This document shows, in pieces, positions 26,701 through 34,259 of a DNA stretch of 64,000 bases; position 1 is the stretch's first letter; every line of letters begins with the position of its first letter. A program made the translations under genes and the position numbers. The notes beneath the pieces were generated by a model, which ran no database searches, was not told the DNA's origin, and saw nothing but the letters and a program-made list of their open reading frames with translations. Source of the stretch: Leucobacter tardus (GTDB lineage: Bacteria; Actinomycetota; Actinomycetes; Actinomycetales; Microbacteriaceae); NCBI RefSeq assembly GCF_017583045.1, contig NZ_JAGFBF010000005.1:372001-436000 (forward strand). The letters run 5' to 3'.

Positions 26701-26790
26701 GAGCGCCTGCAAACGGGTCTGCGCCTCCGTCAGCTCCTGGAATCCCGCGCGGGCGAGATCGGAGAGCCTGTGCGAGCGCTCGGGGATCAT
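23725..26790 (-). CDS. glnE: glutamine synthetase adenylyltransferase/adenylyl-removing enzyme GlnE
   Basis: Bifunctional enzyme that adds AMP to, or removes it from, the tyrosine of GlnA1 and so tunes glutamine synthetase activity. The protein is 1021 aa, normal for actinobacterial GlnE. It has two nucleotidyltransferase modules. The N-terminal (deadenylylating) one reads MGKCGAEELNVVSDVDVMF; the C-terminal (adenylylating) one reads MGRFGGGEMGFGSDIDLMA. Each has a linker containing LKLGPGGLRDIEF or LKLGPGGISDVEW. The ATG at 26790 follows the glnA2 stop by 13 bp, so the two are co-transcribed. In M. tuberculosis glnE sits next to glnA1; here about 21 kb separate them. Confidence 0.97.
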   Translation of the reverse strand: MIPERSHRLSDLARAGFQELTEAQTRLQALLEHTSGVSLTEILDDLSCAADPDAALIRCSAFAERHPGRLSALSPEQRRRLAILVGASPALGDFFCRVPDRLEEILAAEGRVIDGAEATRELSAAVDGMVGEQGWNALRSRYRQLLAEVALFDLLAGWSGDATDVFEDVARSLAALADGAMEAALSLARASLVAGESGPPVPQKRIDAVRLAVVAMGKCGAEELNVVSDVDVMFIVDTADADVIDDEALMRLGTRLAREMMRAIHDPALEPPLWQIDANLRPEGRHGPLVRTLSSMTAYYDRWAKAWEFQALLKARPAAGDRDLGGEFVARTRPLVWASATREDFVGSVQRMRQRVTEHIDDDDLEVQLKLGPGGLRDIEFSVQLLQLVHGQYDERLDVRGTIPALEALVTEGYVARSDATRLAADYRFLRVLEHRLQLRELRRTALMPRDEEGLRVLSRASRLARTGSALRERWQIVKRDVRELHLKIFYAPLLSAVAALPEEELVLGSAEARARLTSIGFRDPDGAIRHLAALTRGTSRRAKIQRNLMPVLLQWLSDGTDPDFGLLAFRRVSEANQDTPWYLRLLRDGTVAGERLMRVLSCSRFVADLLESMPESVAWLERAESLEPPALQALLDEMRALASRRDSIDDAASALRIVHRREILRLAMGRVIGVTDDDEVARGLNAAHTALLDGLLLALRRTRPDDDAIELTLIGMGRFGGGEMGFGSDIDLMAVCRAPESGAPDDTLKRASGLVAELRRLISDPRFPVDLDFDLRPEGKNGPLVRSLESYRAYYARWSVTWETQALLRARPVAGSAQLGRDFVALADELRYPAEFPEQSIREVRRIKARVESERLPRGVEPNRHLKLGPGGISDVEWLVQLIQLEHGSRHPDLRTVSTLGGLAAAVSLEYLSDESGEHLEESWRFASEIRSAGRLWSGKSSNVLPFAREDLEGIAGVLGLPSGQTTELEERWLSVARRARAVFEREFFGYSESDERFPSHSTPIPTGWGDQRRDRSGAQ

Positions 26791-26803
26791 GCGCGAACCG
26801 ACC

Positions 26804-28141
26804 TCAGACGGTACCGAGCATCGAGTCGAGCTCGAACGGCGTCACCTGATTGCGGTACGCGGCGACTTCCTGTCGCTTATCGCGGATGAAGTAGGCGAAG
26901 ACCTGCTCTCCGAGCGTCTCGGCAACGAGCTCCGACCGCTCCATGACCGCCAGCGCGTGATCCAAGCCGTTCGGCAGCGCATCGAATCCGAGTGCGCGAC
27001 GTTCGCCGTCGCTGAGCTCCCACACGTTGTGCTCGGCCTCCGGGGGGAGCTCGTACTCCTCCTCGATGCCCTTCAGTCCAGCCGCGAGCAGCACCGAGAA
27101 TGCGAGATACGGGTTCGCGGCGCTGTCGAGTGCACGGTACTCCACTCGGGCGGCGCCGCCCTTGCCCGGCTTGTACATCGGCACGCGCACCAGGGCGGAG
27201 CGATTGTTGTGCCCCCAGCTGACGAAGGACGGTGCCTCGTCGCCGCCCCACAGGCGCTTGTAGGAGTTGATGTACTGGTTCGTCACCGCGGTGATCTCGG
27301 GCGCATGGCGGAGCAAGCCTGCGACGAATCGACGGCCCGTCTGCGAAAGCTGGTACTTCGCACCGGGATCGTAGAACGCGTTCGTGTCGCCCTCGAACAG
27401 CGAGAAGTGGGTGTGCATCCCCGATCCGGGATGATTGGCGAACGGCTTCGGCATGAAGGTCGCGTACACGCCCTGCGAGATCGCCACCTCCTTCACCACC
27501 GTGCGGAACGTCATGATGTTGTCGGCCATCGTGAGCGCGTCGGCGTAGCGGAGGTCAATCTCGTTCTGGCCGGGTCCGGCCTCGTGATGACTGAATTCGA
27601 CCGAAATGCCGAGCTCCTCGAGCATGTTCACGCTCTCGCGGCGGAAGTCGTGAGCGGTCCCGCCCGGGACATTGTCGAAGTACCCCGCGCGGTCGACCGG
27701 CACCGGCCCCTCCGGGCCGAAGTGCTGCGATTGCAGCAAATAGAACTCGATCTCGGGGTGCGTGTAGAACGTGAACCCGAGCTCCGCCGCGCGCGCCAAT
27801 GTCCGCTTCAGGACGTTCCGGGGATCGGCCACCGCGGGCTCGTCGTTCGGCGTGCGAATGTCGCAGAACATGCGAGCCGTCGGCTCGGTCGTGCTGCGCC
27901 ACGGCAGCAACTGGAACGTCGACGGATCCGGAATCGCCAGCAGATCAGACTCATAGGCGCGCGTCAGCCCTTCGATCGCCGACCCATCGAAACCGATGCC
28001 CTCGCTAAAAGCCCCTTCGACCTCGGCGGGGGCGAGGGCGACTGACTTGAGCGTGCCCGACACATCTGAGAACCAGAGGCGTACGAACCTGACGCCACGC
28101 TCTTCGATGGTGCGGAGTGCGAAATCACGCTGTTTGCTCAC
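26804..28141 (-). CDS. glnA2: glutamine synthetase-family protein GlnA2
   Basis: Second type I glutamine synthetase-like protein, 445 aa. It has FDGSAIEG, the ATP motif KPFANHPGSGMHTHFSL, the glutamate-binding motif NQYINSYKRL, and EYRALDSAANPYLAF. At the place of the GlnA1 adenylylation loop it reads EHNVWELSDGERRALG, with no tyrosine, so it should not be regulated by GlnE. Actinobacterial GlnA2 proteins are weak synthetases or act on other amines. Start: GTG at 28141 behind GGAAAGGGG. It is the first gene of the glnA2-glnE unit. Confidence 0.93.
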   Translation of the reverse strand: MSKQRDFALRTIEERGVRFVRLWFSDVSGTLKSVALAPAEVEGAFSEGIGFDGSAIEGLTRAYESDLLAIPDPSTFQLLPWRSTTEPTARMFCDIRTPNDEPAVADPRNVLKRTLARAAELGFTFYTHPEIEFYLLQSQHFGPEGPVPVDRAGYFDNVPGGTAHDFRRESVNMLEELGISVEFSHHEAGPGQNEIDLRYADALTMADNIMTFRTVVKEVAISQGVYATFMPKPFANHPGSGMHTHFSLFEGDTNAFYDPGAKYQLSQTGRRFVAGLLRHAPEITAVTNQYINSYKRLWGGDEAPSFVSWGHNNRSALVRVPMYKPGKGGAARVEYRALDSAANPYLAFSVLLAAGLKGIEEEYELPPEAEHNVWELSDGERRALGFDALPNGLDHALAVMERSELVAETLGEQVFAYFIRDKRQEVAAYRNQVTPFELDSMLGTV

Positions 28142-28183
28142 GCGAGCCCCTTTCCGTACGGTCGTCCTGTCAGCCTACTGGTC

Positions 28184-28390
28184 TCACCGGTCTTCTCGCG
28201 CGTCCTCCGCGGCCCACTCGCGCGCACGCTCCTCCACGACCTGCGGGGCGCGAGACGCCTCCTCACGACTCGCGAACGGGCCGATGCGGTCCTTCGAAAG
28301 CGACTGCGGCCCGTCCTCGACTTCCCCGGTCCGCGTGTTGTACCAGTACGTCTCCTGCGGGTCGTCGATGCCCCAATCGCGCTTGCTCAC
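28184..28390 (-). CDS. small SPOR-like protein
   Basis: This is a 68-aa acidic protein beginning SKRDWGIDDPQETYWYNTRTGEVEDG and continuing DRIGPFASREEASRAPQVVEERA. The pattern of a single short sheet-helix unit with IGPFASREEA is that of the short SPOR-domain proteins often found next to map in Microbacteriaceae. Start: GTG at 28390 with GAGGAGG six bases upstream. The gene is divergent from map and ends 42 bp before the glnA2 start on the same strand. The function is unknown. Confidence 0.7.
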   Translation of the reverse strand: MSKRDWGIDDPQETYWYNTRTGEVEDGPQSLSKDRIGPFASREEASRAPQVVEERAREWAAEDAREDR

Positions 28391-28426
28391 GGGTCCCTCC
28401 TCAAGGATCGGCTGCTGCTCGCCTCC

Positions 28427-28438
28427 TAGACTAGACCC
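28427..28438 (+). promoter_or_regulatory. leaderless promoter of map
   Basis: The -10 element TAGACT (28427-28432) is followed by six bases and the map ATG at 28439. No Shine-Dalgarno is present, which fits a leaderless mRNA. Confidence 0.5.
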
Positions 28439-29308
28439 ATGCCCTTCGATGCACACGATCACCTCGTCCCGGGACGGGTGTCCCCCGAGCGATCAGTTCC
28501 CGGATCGATCGACAGGCCCCCGTACGTGGGCCTGTCGACACCCCCGCCGTACTCGGGCGGCAACACCTACACCGAGGCGGAGATCGGTCGCATCCGCGCA
28601 GCGGGTCGCATCGCGTCGCAGGCGCTGGACGCGGTCGGCGCCGTCATCCGGCCCGGCGTCACGACCGAGGAGATCGACCGGGTGGCGCACGAGTTCGTCG
28701 TGGCTGCGGGTGCCTACCCGTCCACGCTCGGATACCGGGGATACCCGAAGTCCTGCTGCACATCGGTCAACGAGGTCGTGTGCCACGGGATCCCGGACGA
28801 CACGGTCCTGCGAGACGGAGACATCGTCAACGTGGACATCACGGCGTATCTCGAGGGGATGCACGGCGACACGAATCGCACCTTCCGCGTCGGCCACGTG
28901 CGGGAAGAGGTCGATGCACTCGTCGAGCGCACCCACGAAGCGATGATGCGCGGCATCAAGGCCGCACGGCCTGGCCGGCAGGTGAACATCATCGGGCGCG
29001 TGATCGAGACCTATGCGAAGCGGTTCGGGTACGGCGTCGTGCGCGACTTCACCGGTCACGGCGTGGGAGCCGCGTTTCACACCGGTCTCATCATTCCGCA
29101 CTACGACTCCGCCCCGCAGTACGACGATGTGATCCGCGCGGGCATGGTCTTCACGGTCGAGCCGATGCTCACACTGGGCACCCACGAGTGGGACATGTGG
29201 AGCGACGATTGGACGGTGACCACCCGTGATCGCAGTATCACCGCGCAGTTCGAACACACCGTGCACATCACCGACAGCGGATTCGAGCTGCTGACCGTCT
29301 CGGAGTGA
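28439..29308 (+). CDS. map: type I methionine aminopeptidase
   Basis: Cytoplasmic enzyme that removes the initiator methionine from new proteins. The protein is 289 aa with a 40-residue N-terminal extension containing the Pro-rich RPPYVGLSTPPPYSG, as in actinobacterial MAPs with an SH3-binding-like segment. All metal ligands are visible: two Asp in NVDITAYLEGMHGDTNRTF, His in DFTGHGVG, Glu in FTVEPML and Glu in AQFEHTVHI. The ATG at 28439 is directly preceded by a leaderless -10 box. The gene is followed by the 3' end of rnpB on the opposite strand. Confidence 0.96.
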   Translation: MPFDAHDHLVPGRVSPERSVPGSIDRPPYVGLSTPPPYSGGNTYTEAEIGRIRAAGRIASQALDAVGAVIRPGVTTEEIDRVAHEFVVAAGAYPSTLGYRGYPKSCCTSVNEVVCHGIPDDTVLRDGDIVNVDITAYLEGMHGDTNRTFRVGHVREEVDALVERTHEAMMRGIKAARPGRQVNIIGRVIETYAKRFGYGVVRDFTGHGVGAAFHTGLIIPHYDSAPQYDDVIRAGMVFTVEPMLTLGTHEWDMWSDDWTVTTRDRSITAQFEHTVHITDSGFELLTVSE

Positions 29309-29325
29309 CCGGGCGGCGGCAGTGA

Positions 29326-29718
29326 GGGGAATGGGCCGGATCATACGCCGGGTTCTGTCCCCCGGTGATCTCTCGACCCCGGGGTGACGGTCATCTCTCT
29401 CGGGGCGCCGTTGCCGGCACCCTCTAGCGGCCTACCCGAGGACTCGGCGGGGCGCGTCGTCATCCTCTGTCTGGCCTTGCTCCGAACGAGGTTTACCTGG
29501 CCGCCCGTGTCGCCACGGGCGCCGGTGGTCTCTTACACCACCCTTTCAGCCTTACCCGCTCCGGCGAACCGTGCGGGCGGTCTACTCTCTGTTGCACTTT
29601 CTCGCGGGTTGCCCCGGGTGGGTGTTACCCACCGTTCTCCCCTGCGGAGCCCGGACGTTCCTCGGCACGGTCCGCCGAAGCAGCACCGTGACGCGACCGT
29701 CTCACCGACCCATTCCGC
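29326..29718 (-). ncRNA. rnpB: RNase P RNA (bacterial type A)
   Basis: Catalytic RNA of RNase P, which trims the 5' ends of tRNAs. On the minus strand it contains the hallmark GAGGAACGTCCGGGCTCC near the 5' end, the internal GTAAGGCTGAAAGGGTGGTGTAAGAGACC region, and the 3' signature GACAGAACCCGGCGTA. The P1 helix is formed by GGAATGGG (ending at 29716) and its complement CCCATTCC at 29328-29335. These set the ends to within a few bases. Length is about 393 nt. Confidence 0.95.
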
Positions 29719-29736
29719 GCACCAGTCTAGCGGAGC

Positions 29737-30471
29737 TCAAGATGCGGACTCGTCCACCCGAACGAGGATCGCCCCCGTGCCCGGGCAGTACACGACATCG
29801 TCGGGTGCCGCCGCGCGGATATTCGCGAGCTCGCCCGGGGCCAGCGCCATGTTGCTCGCCTCCGAAACGTTTCCGCGCAGCCGCGCTGCGCCGATGCCGA
29901 CGCGCTTCCTCGTGATCTCGTACAGATCGAGCAGGTCGCGCTGCAGCTCTGCGGCGACCCCGTCCCGCTCCTTCGCCGTCCTGGCCAGATCGGCGTCGAT
30001 GGCCCGCTCGGCGGCCGCGATCGCTGCCAGCAGGGTGCCGCGCCGTTCGTTGAGTTCGGAGAGCGCCGTCTCTGCGGAGGCGAAACGCGTCTCCGATGCC
30101 TCGACCGCCTCCATGAGTTCGAGTTCGCGATCCTCGAGCGTTGCGGTGCGTCGCGCGAGCGTCTCGAGCTCGCTCTGCAGGGCCTGCGCCTCCTTGCTCG
30201 AGGTGCTCGCTTCGAGCAGTCGTTCGTCGCGCCGACGACGTTCCGCGACGGTGGCGACGTCGGATTCGCTGCGCGCGAGATCGGCGCGAAGCCCATCGAG
30301 TTCCCGCTGCGCCGTCATGAACTGCTCGCGCACATCGGACATCTCCCCCGAGAACGATTCCAACTCGGCTCGTTCGGGGATCTGCTGGCGCTTGCGCATC
30401 AGACGGGCCGTGCCCGTATCGAGATCCTGCAGGTCGAGGAGCAGCAGCTGCTGGCGGGGACTGGCCTTCAT
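29737..30471 (-). CDS. coiled-coil protein with degenerate C-terminal zinc ribbon
   Basis: This is a 244-aa protein of the CT398-like zinc-ribbon family. Residues about 30-180 are a long charged coiled coil (ERAELESFSGEMSDVREQF and following, QALQSELETLARRTATLEDRELELME). The C-terminal region, where relatives carry two CxxC knuckles, reads RGNVSEASNMALAPGELANIR, then VVYCPGTGAILVR. Only one cysteine remains, so zinc binding is unlikely. The gene follows the Nif3-like gene on the same strand, as in related genomes. Its function is not established. Confidence 0.85.
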   Translation of the reverse strand: MKASPRQQLLLLDLQDLDTGTARLMRKRQQIPERAELESFSGEMSDVREQFMTAQRELDGLRADLARSESDVATVAERRRRDERLLEASTSSKEAQALQSELETLARRTATLEDRELELMEAVEASETRFASAETALSELNERRGTLLAAIAAAERAIDADLARTAKERDGVAAELQRDLLDLYEITRKRVGIGAARLRGNVSEASNMALAPGELANIRAAAPDDVVYCPGTGAILVRVDESAS

Positions 30472-30588
30472 AGCGTCCAGCCTACCGGTCGCACCGGTGT
30501 CGCCCGCGTCGAGATCGCACGTCCTCTGGCTTCAGATGCAATCACGCCCGACGAACTGCGCACTCGAAGGTGCGCGGACGTTCACAGG

Positions 30589-31431
30589 TCAGACCTCTGC
30601 GCCTCGCGCGAATGTCCACGGATCGGTGCGCGTGGCACTCACACGCACGTCGACGCCGGGGAGCGCTGCTCCGATGCGCTCGGCCGCTCCCTCGAGCCAC
30701 AGCGACTCGCTCGCCCAGTGGGAGACATCGATCAGCGCCGGGCCGCCTCCGACGAGGCTCTGCTCGAGCGACTCCTGCGCGGGGTGATGACGGAGATCAC
30801 TCGTCACGAACACGTCCGCCTGTTTCACTGCGGGGTGGTCGAGCAGGCTGTCGCCGGCTCCACCGCAGAGTGCGACGCGCTGCACGAATCGGTCTGGATC
30901 GCCCGCGACACGGACCCCGCTCACCGTCGGCGGCAGCGCATCGGCGATGCGTTCGGCGAATATCTCGAGCGTGATCGGGTCGGCGAGGCGGCCGATCCGT
31001 CCGAGTCCGACACTCGCGTCCGCGAGCCGTTCGCTCGGCACGATCGGGCGGGTCTCCCGGAGCCCGAGACGCGTCGCGATGACATCGGAGACGCCGTCCG
31101 CCGGGATGTCGGCGTTGGTGTGGGCGGCGAGCAGTCCGCATCCGCCTCTGATGAGTCTCGCGAGGAGGGCGCCTTTCGCGGTGTCCTCGGCGACACTGTG
31201 CACCCCCCTGAGCAGCAGCGGGTGGTGCGTCAGCAGGACATCGGATTCGGTCGAGATCGCCTCATCGATCGTCGCATCGACGGCATCGACGGCGAGGAGG
31301 ATCCGACGGAGCGGGTCGGTATCCCGTCCGCTCACCAGTCCGACGCGATCCCACGCTTCGGCGGAGGCCTCCGGCCAGTACTGCTCGGCGACGCGCCGCA
31401 GGTCGGCGAGCGTGTGCTGCTGGTCGGGCAT
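30589..31431 (-). CDS. Nif3-like dinuclear metal centre protein
   Basis: This is a 280-aa member of the Nif3/YbgI/DUF34 family. It has the metal-binding motif LLTHHPLLLRG and AAHTNADIP, plus Asp and His further on (VSHWASESLWLEG). Family members are hexameric rings with two metal ions per subunit; a GTP cyclohydrolase or metal-delivery role has been proposed. The ATG at 31431 lies three bases after the metI stop, so it probably belongs to the metQNI transcript. A 117-bp gap separates it from the coiled-coil gene. Confidence 0.93.
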   Translation of the reverse strand: MPDQQHTLADLRRVAEQYWPEASAEAWDRVGLVSGRDTDPLRRILLAVDAVDATIDEAISTESDVLLTHHPLLLRGVHSVAEDTAKGALLARLIRGGCGLLAAHTNADIPADGVSDVIATRLGLRETRPIVPSERLADASVGLGRIGRLADPITLEIFAERIADALPPTVSGVRVAGDPDRFVQRVALCGGAGDSLLDHPAVKQADVFVTSDLRHHPAQESLEQSLVGGGPALIDVSHWASESLWLEGAAERIGAALPGVDVRVSATRTDPWTFARGAEV

Positions 31432-31434
31432 CGG

Positions 31435-32094
31435 CTATCTCCTCAGGATCTTCCGCGCGAGCACATTTCCGAGCAGCTGGACCAGCTGCACGATGATCAC
31501 GATGATCGCCACTGCCGTCCACGTGACCACCGGTTCGAACTGGCGATAGCCGTACTGCAGGGCGAAGCTACCGAGGCCGCCACCGCCGATCACTCCGGCG
31601 ATCGCGGTCATGTCGATGACCGCGATGAAAGCGAAGGTGTAGCCGAGAATCAGCGGACCGAGGCCCTCGGGAATCAAGACCGTCAGGATGATCCGGATCG
31701 GACCGGCGCCCATCGCTCGAGCTGCCTTGATCACGCCCGGGGCGACCGTCAGCAGGTTCTGCTCCACGAGACGGGCGATGCCGAACGCAGCTGCGAAGGA
31801 CAGCGTGAAGATGAGGGCGGCATCGCCGATGCCCTTGCCGACGACCACGCGGGCGAGCGGTTGCAGCGCCGCGATCAGGATGACGAACGGGATCGGCCGG
31901 AAGAAGTTCACCACCAGGTTCAGGACCCAGAACACCGGTCGGTTCTGCAGGATGCCGCCCTGGCGGCACACGGTGAGCAGGACGCCGAAGACGAGGCCGA
32001 AGAGGCCGCCGATGACCATGGCGATCGCGACATAGGTCAGGGTCTCGAGTGTGGCGTCCCAGATCTGAGGGCCGAGGCCGACAAGACTGTCCAT
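31435..32094 (-). CDS. metI: methionine ABC transporter permease MetI
   Basis: This is a 219-aa inner-membrane permease with five to six helices. The EAA-like cytoplasmic loop reads KAARAMGAGPIRIILTVLIPEGL and the end is GYRQFEPVVTWTAVAIIVIIVQLVQLLGN, both typical of MetI. The start overlaps the metN stop (ATGA). With MetN and MetQ it forms an importer for methionine or a related amino acid. Confidence 0.93.
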   Translation of the reverse strand: MDSLVGLGPQIWDATLETLTYVAIAMVIGGLFGLVFGVLLTVCRQGGILQNRPVFWVLNLVVNFFRPIPFVILIAALQPLARVVVGKGIGDAALIFTLSFAAAFGIARLVEQNLLTVAPGVIKAARAMGAGPIRIILTVLIPEGLGPLILGYTFAFIAVIDMTAIAGVIGGGGLGSFALQYGYRQFEPVVTWTAVAIIVIIVQLVQLLGNVLARKILRR

Positions 32095-33119
32095 CAGCTC
32101 AGTACCTCCAGTTCGGCTTCGGCTTGCAGTGCGGTGATCGCCTCGGCCACTGCGGTCTCCTCACCGATGAGTTCGAGCGTCACGCGACCGAAGCTGCGCC
32201 CACCGACCTCGGTGACGCCGCCGTGCACGATGCTGACACTCACTCCTCGCGCCGCGAGCGTCGAGAAGATGACCGGCTGATCGACGCCGCCGTCTCGGAG
32301 CGTGACCGACACGAGGGACCCGCGGTGTCGCGCGCGCAGATCGGCGAGGTGCTCTTCCGCTGGCGTCGTGGGCAGGGCCGTGGCGACGAACCGCTGCGAT
32401 GTCGGGGCCTGCGGGTTCGAGAAGACGTCGAAGACGCTGCCCTGCTCCACCGCCTTCCCGTCATCCATCACGGTCACCCGGTGGGCGATCTCCCGGACGA
32501 CCTCCATCTCGTGCGTGATGAGCAGGATCGTGATTCCGAACTCACGATTCACCCGGCTCAGCAGACGCAGCACCTCGCGCGACGTCTCCGGGTCGAGCGC
32601 GCTGGTGGCCTCGTCGGCGAGCAGCACACCGGGGTTGGTGGCGAGCGCGCGTGCGATGCCCACCCGTTGCTTCTGCCCGCCGGAGAGCTGGTCGGTGTAC
32701 GCCTTGGCTCGCCCGCCGAGACCGACGAAGTCGAGCAGTTCCGCCACGCGAGCGCGTCGCTCGGCGGCGGGCATACCCGCGACGATCAGGGGATACTCGA
32801 CGTTCTTCGCAACGGTCTTGGCGTGGAAGAGGTTGAACTGCTGGAAGATCATGCCGATCTTCCCGCGAACGGCGCGAAGCCGCGACTCCGGCAGACCCGT
32901 GATGTCGTCGTCGCCGACGAGGATCGTGCCCGAGGTCGCGGCCTCGAGACCGTTCACGAGGCGCAGCAGCGTGCTCTTCCCGGCCCCGGAGTAGCCGATG
33001 ATCGCGTGGATCTCACCGGAGGCGACGTCGATCGAGACGTCTTCCACCGCGACGACGGGGTCGCTCCCCCGCCGGCCGGGGTAGATCTTTCCCACCCCGC
33101 GCAATTGCACACGCGTCAT
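32094..33119 (-). CDS. metN: methionine ABC transporter ATP-binding protein MetN
   Basis: This is a 341-aa ATPase. The Walker A is GYSGAGKST, the Q-loop GMIFQQFNLFHAKTV, the signature LSGGQKQRV, the Walker B VLLADEATSALDPET and the switch His in LITHEMEVV. The C-terminal NIL domain (about residues 265-341, VTLRDGGVDQPVIFSTLAARGVSVSIVHGG) is the part through which methionine inhibits MetN in E. coli. It follows metQ and overlaps metI. Confidence 0.95.
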   Translation of the reverse strand: MTRVQLRGVGKIYPGRRGSDPVVAVEDVSIDVASGEIHAIIGYSGAGKSTLLRLVNGLEAATSGTILVGDDDITGLPESRLRAVRGKIGMIFQQFNLFHAKTVAKNVEYPLIVAGMPAAERRARVAELLDFVGLGGRAKAYTDQLSGGQKQRVGIARALATNPGVLLADEATSALDPETSREVLRLLSRVNREFGITILLITHEMEVVREIAHRVTVMDDGKAVEQGSVFDVFSNPQAPTSQRFVATALPTTPAEEHLADLRARHRGSLVSVTLRDGGVDQPVIFSTLAARGVSVSIVHGGVTEVGGRSFGRVTLELIGEETAVAEAITALQAEAELEVLS

Positions 33120-33162
33120 CGATCTCCCCCGCCGGTGTTTCGCTCAGTGGCTGCGATGAGCC

Positions 33163-34068
33163 CTAGTTCTCTCGGATCTGGTCTTCGGCATCCCGCAGGA
33201 TCTGCTGGAGCTCTTCGACCGGTGTATCCAGCAGGATAGCGCTGTCGCCCGAGTTCTCGTAGACGCCGTCCTGCACGTCCTGGTTGGTCTGGTAGATCTC
33301 GACGAGCTTCTGGTACGTCTCGTTCTCCGCGTCGTCCGCGCGCGCCGCGAAGACGTTGATGAACGGCTGCGCGCTCTCCGCCTCGGGGTCGTCCTGGAAG
33401 AGCGCCTCATCGAACTCGAGGCCGGCATCGGTCACGAAGTCGTTGTTCACGACCGCGGCGTCGACGTCGGCGAGCGACGTCGCCGTGAACGACGCGTCCA
33501 TCTCCATGACCTCGACGCGCGAGCTGTCTTCGACATCGCTCGGCTCGGACGCGAAGGTACCGCCGTCGCTGAGTTCGACCAGTCCGGCCTCCTGCAGGAC
33601 GTTCAGTGCGCGCGCCCGGTTGCTGGGGTCCGACGGGATCGCGACGGTTCCACCGTCCGGGATCTCCTCGAGCGAGTCGTGCGTGGTCGAGAAGAGGCCG
33701 AGCGGATAGATCGCGGTCGCACCGATCGGGACGAGATCGTCCTCGTTGGAGATGTTGTAATCGGCGAGGTACTGCAGGTGCTGGAACTGGTTGAGGTCCA
33801 GCTCGCCCTCGGAGAGCGCCGGGTTCGGCTGCGTGTACTCGGCGAAGTCCTGCAGCTCGACCGTGATGCCCTCCTCCGCAGCGGCATCCGTGAAGGTCTG
33901 CCAGTACGGGTCGCTGGCGCCCACCACGCCGATGGTCACCGTCTCGTCGTCCCCACCGCCCGAACCCGAGCCTCCGCCGTCGTTTCCGGCGCAGCCGGCG
34001 AGCCCGGCCGTGCCGAGCGCGAGAACTGCGATCGATGCGGCGATCCGGCCGCTTCTCGTGAATGCCAT
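33163..34068 (-). CDS. metQ: methionine-binding lipoprotein MetQ
   Basis: This is a 301-aa lipoprotein with lipobox GLAGC (Cys26) and a Gly/Ser linker. The NlpA/MetQ features are VTIGVVGASDPYWQ, ELQDFAEYTQPNPALSEGELDLNQFQH and GATAIYPLGLFS. It would bind methionine or its derivatives outside the membrane for MetNI. The ATG at 34068 follows GAGGAGAGACAC. It is the first gene of the metQNI operon. No S-box or other riboswitch was recognised in the 190 bp upstream. Confidence 0.93.
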   Translation of the reverse strand: MAFTRSGRIAASIAVLALGTAGLAGCAGNDGGGSGSGGGDDETVTIGVVGASDPYWQTFTDAAAEEGITVELQDFAEYTQPNPALSEGELDLNQFQHLQYLADYNISNEDDLVPIGATAIYPLGLFSTTHDSLEEIPDGGTVAIPSDPSNRARALNVLQEAGLVELSDGGTFASEPSDVEDSSRVEVMEMDASFTATSLADVDAAVVNNDFVTDAGLEFDEALFQDDPEAESAQPFINVFAARADDAENETYQKLVEIYQTNQDVQDGVYENSGDSAILLDTPVEELQQILRDAEDQIREN

Positions 34069-34259
34069 GTGTCTCTCCTCTTGAGCATCTGGGTGCGCGC
34101 GCACGCGCACGGTCACCGCACCAGCATGGTGCACCGCCCGGCGCGCGCAAAACTTCGATGACGCCACGTGACGTCGAGGACATGGGATACTGGAATGGAT
34201 GCCAGACGGCACCGGCGGGCAGGCCGAAACTCCTCACCACGGAAGGACCACCCGATCAC

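Noticed and set aside
30718-32280. Plus-strand open frame of 520 codons
   Set aside because: Antisense to the Nif3-like and metI/metN genes, with a biased composition and no domain.
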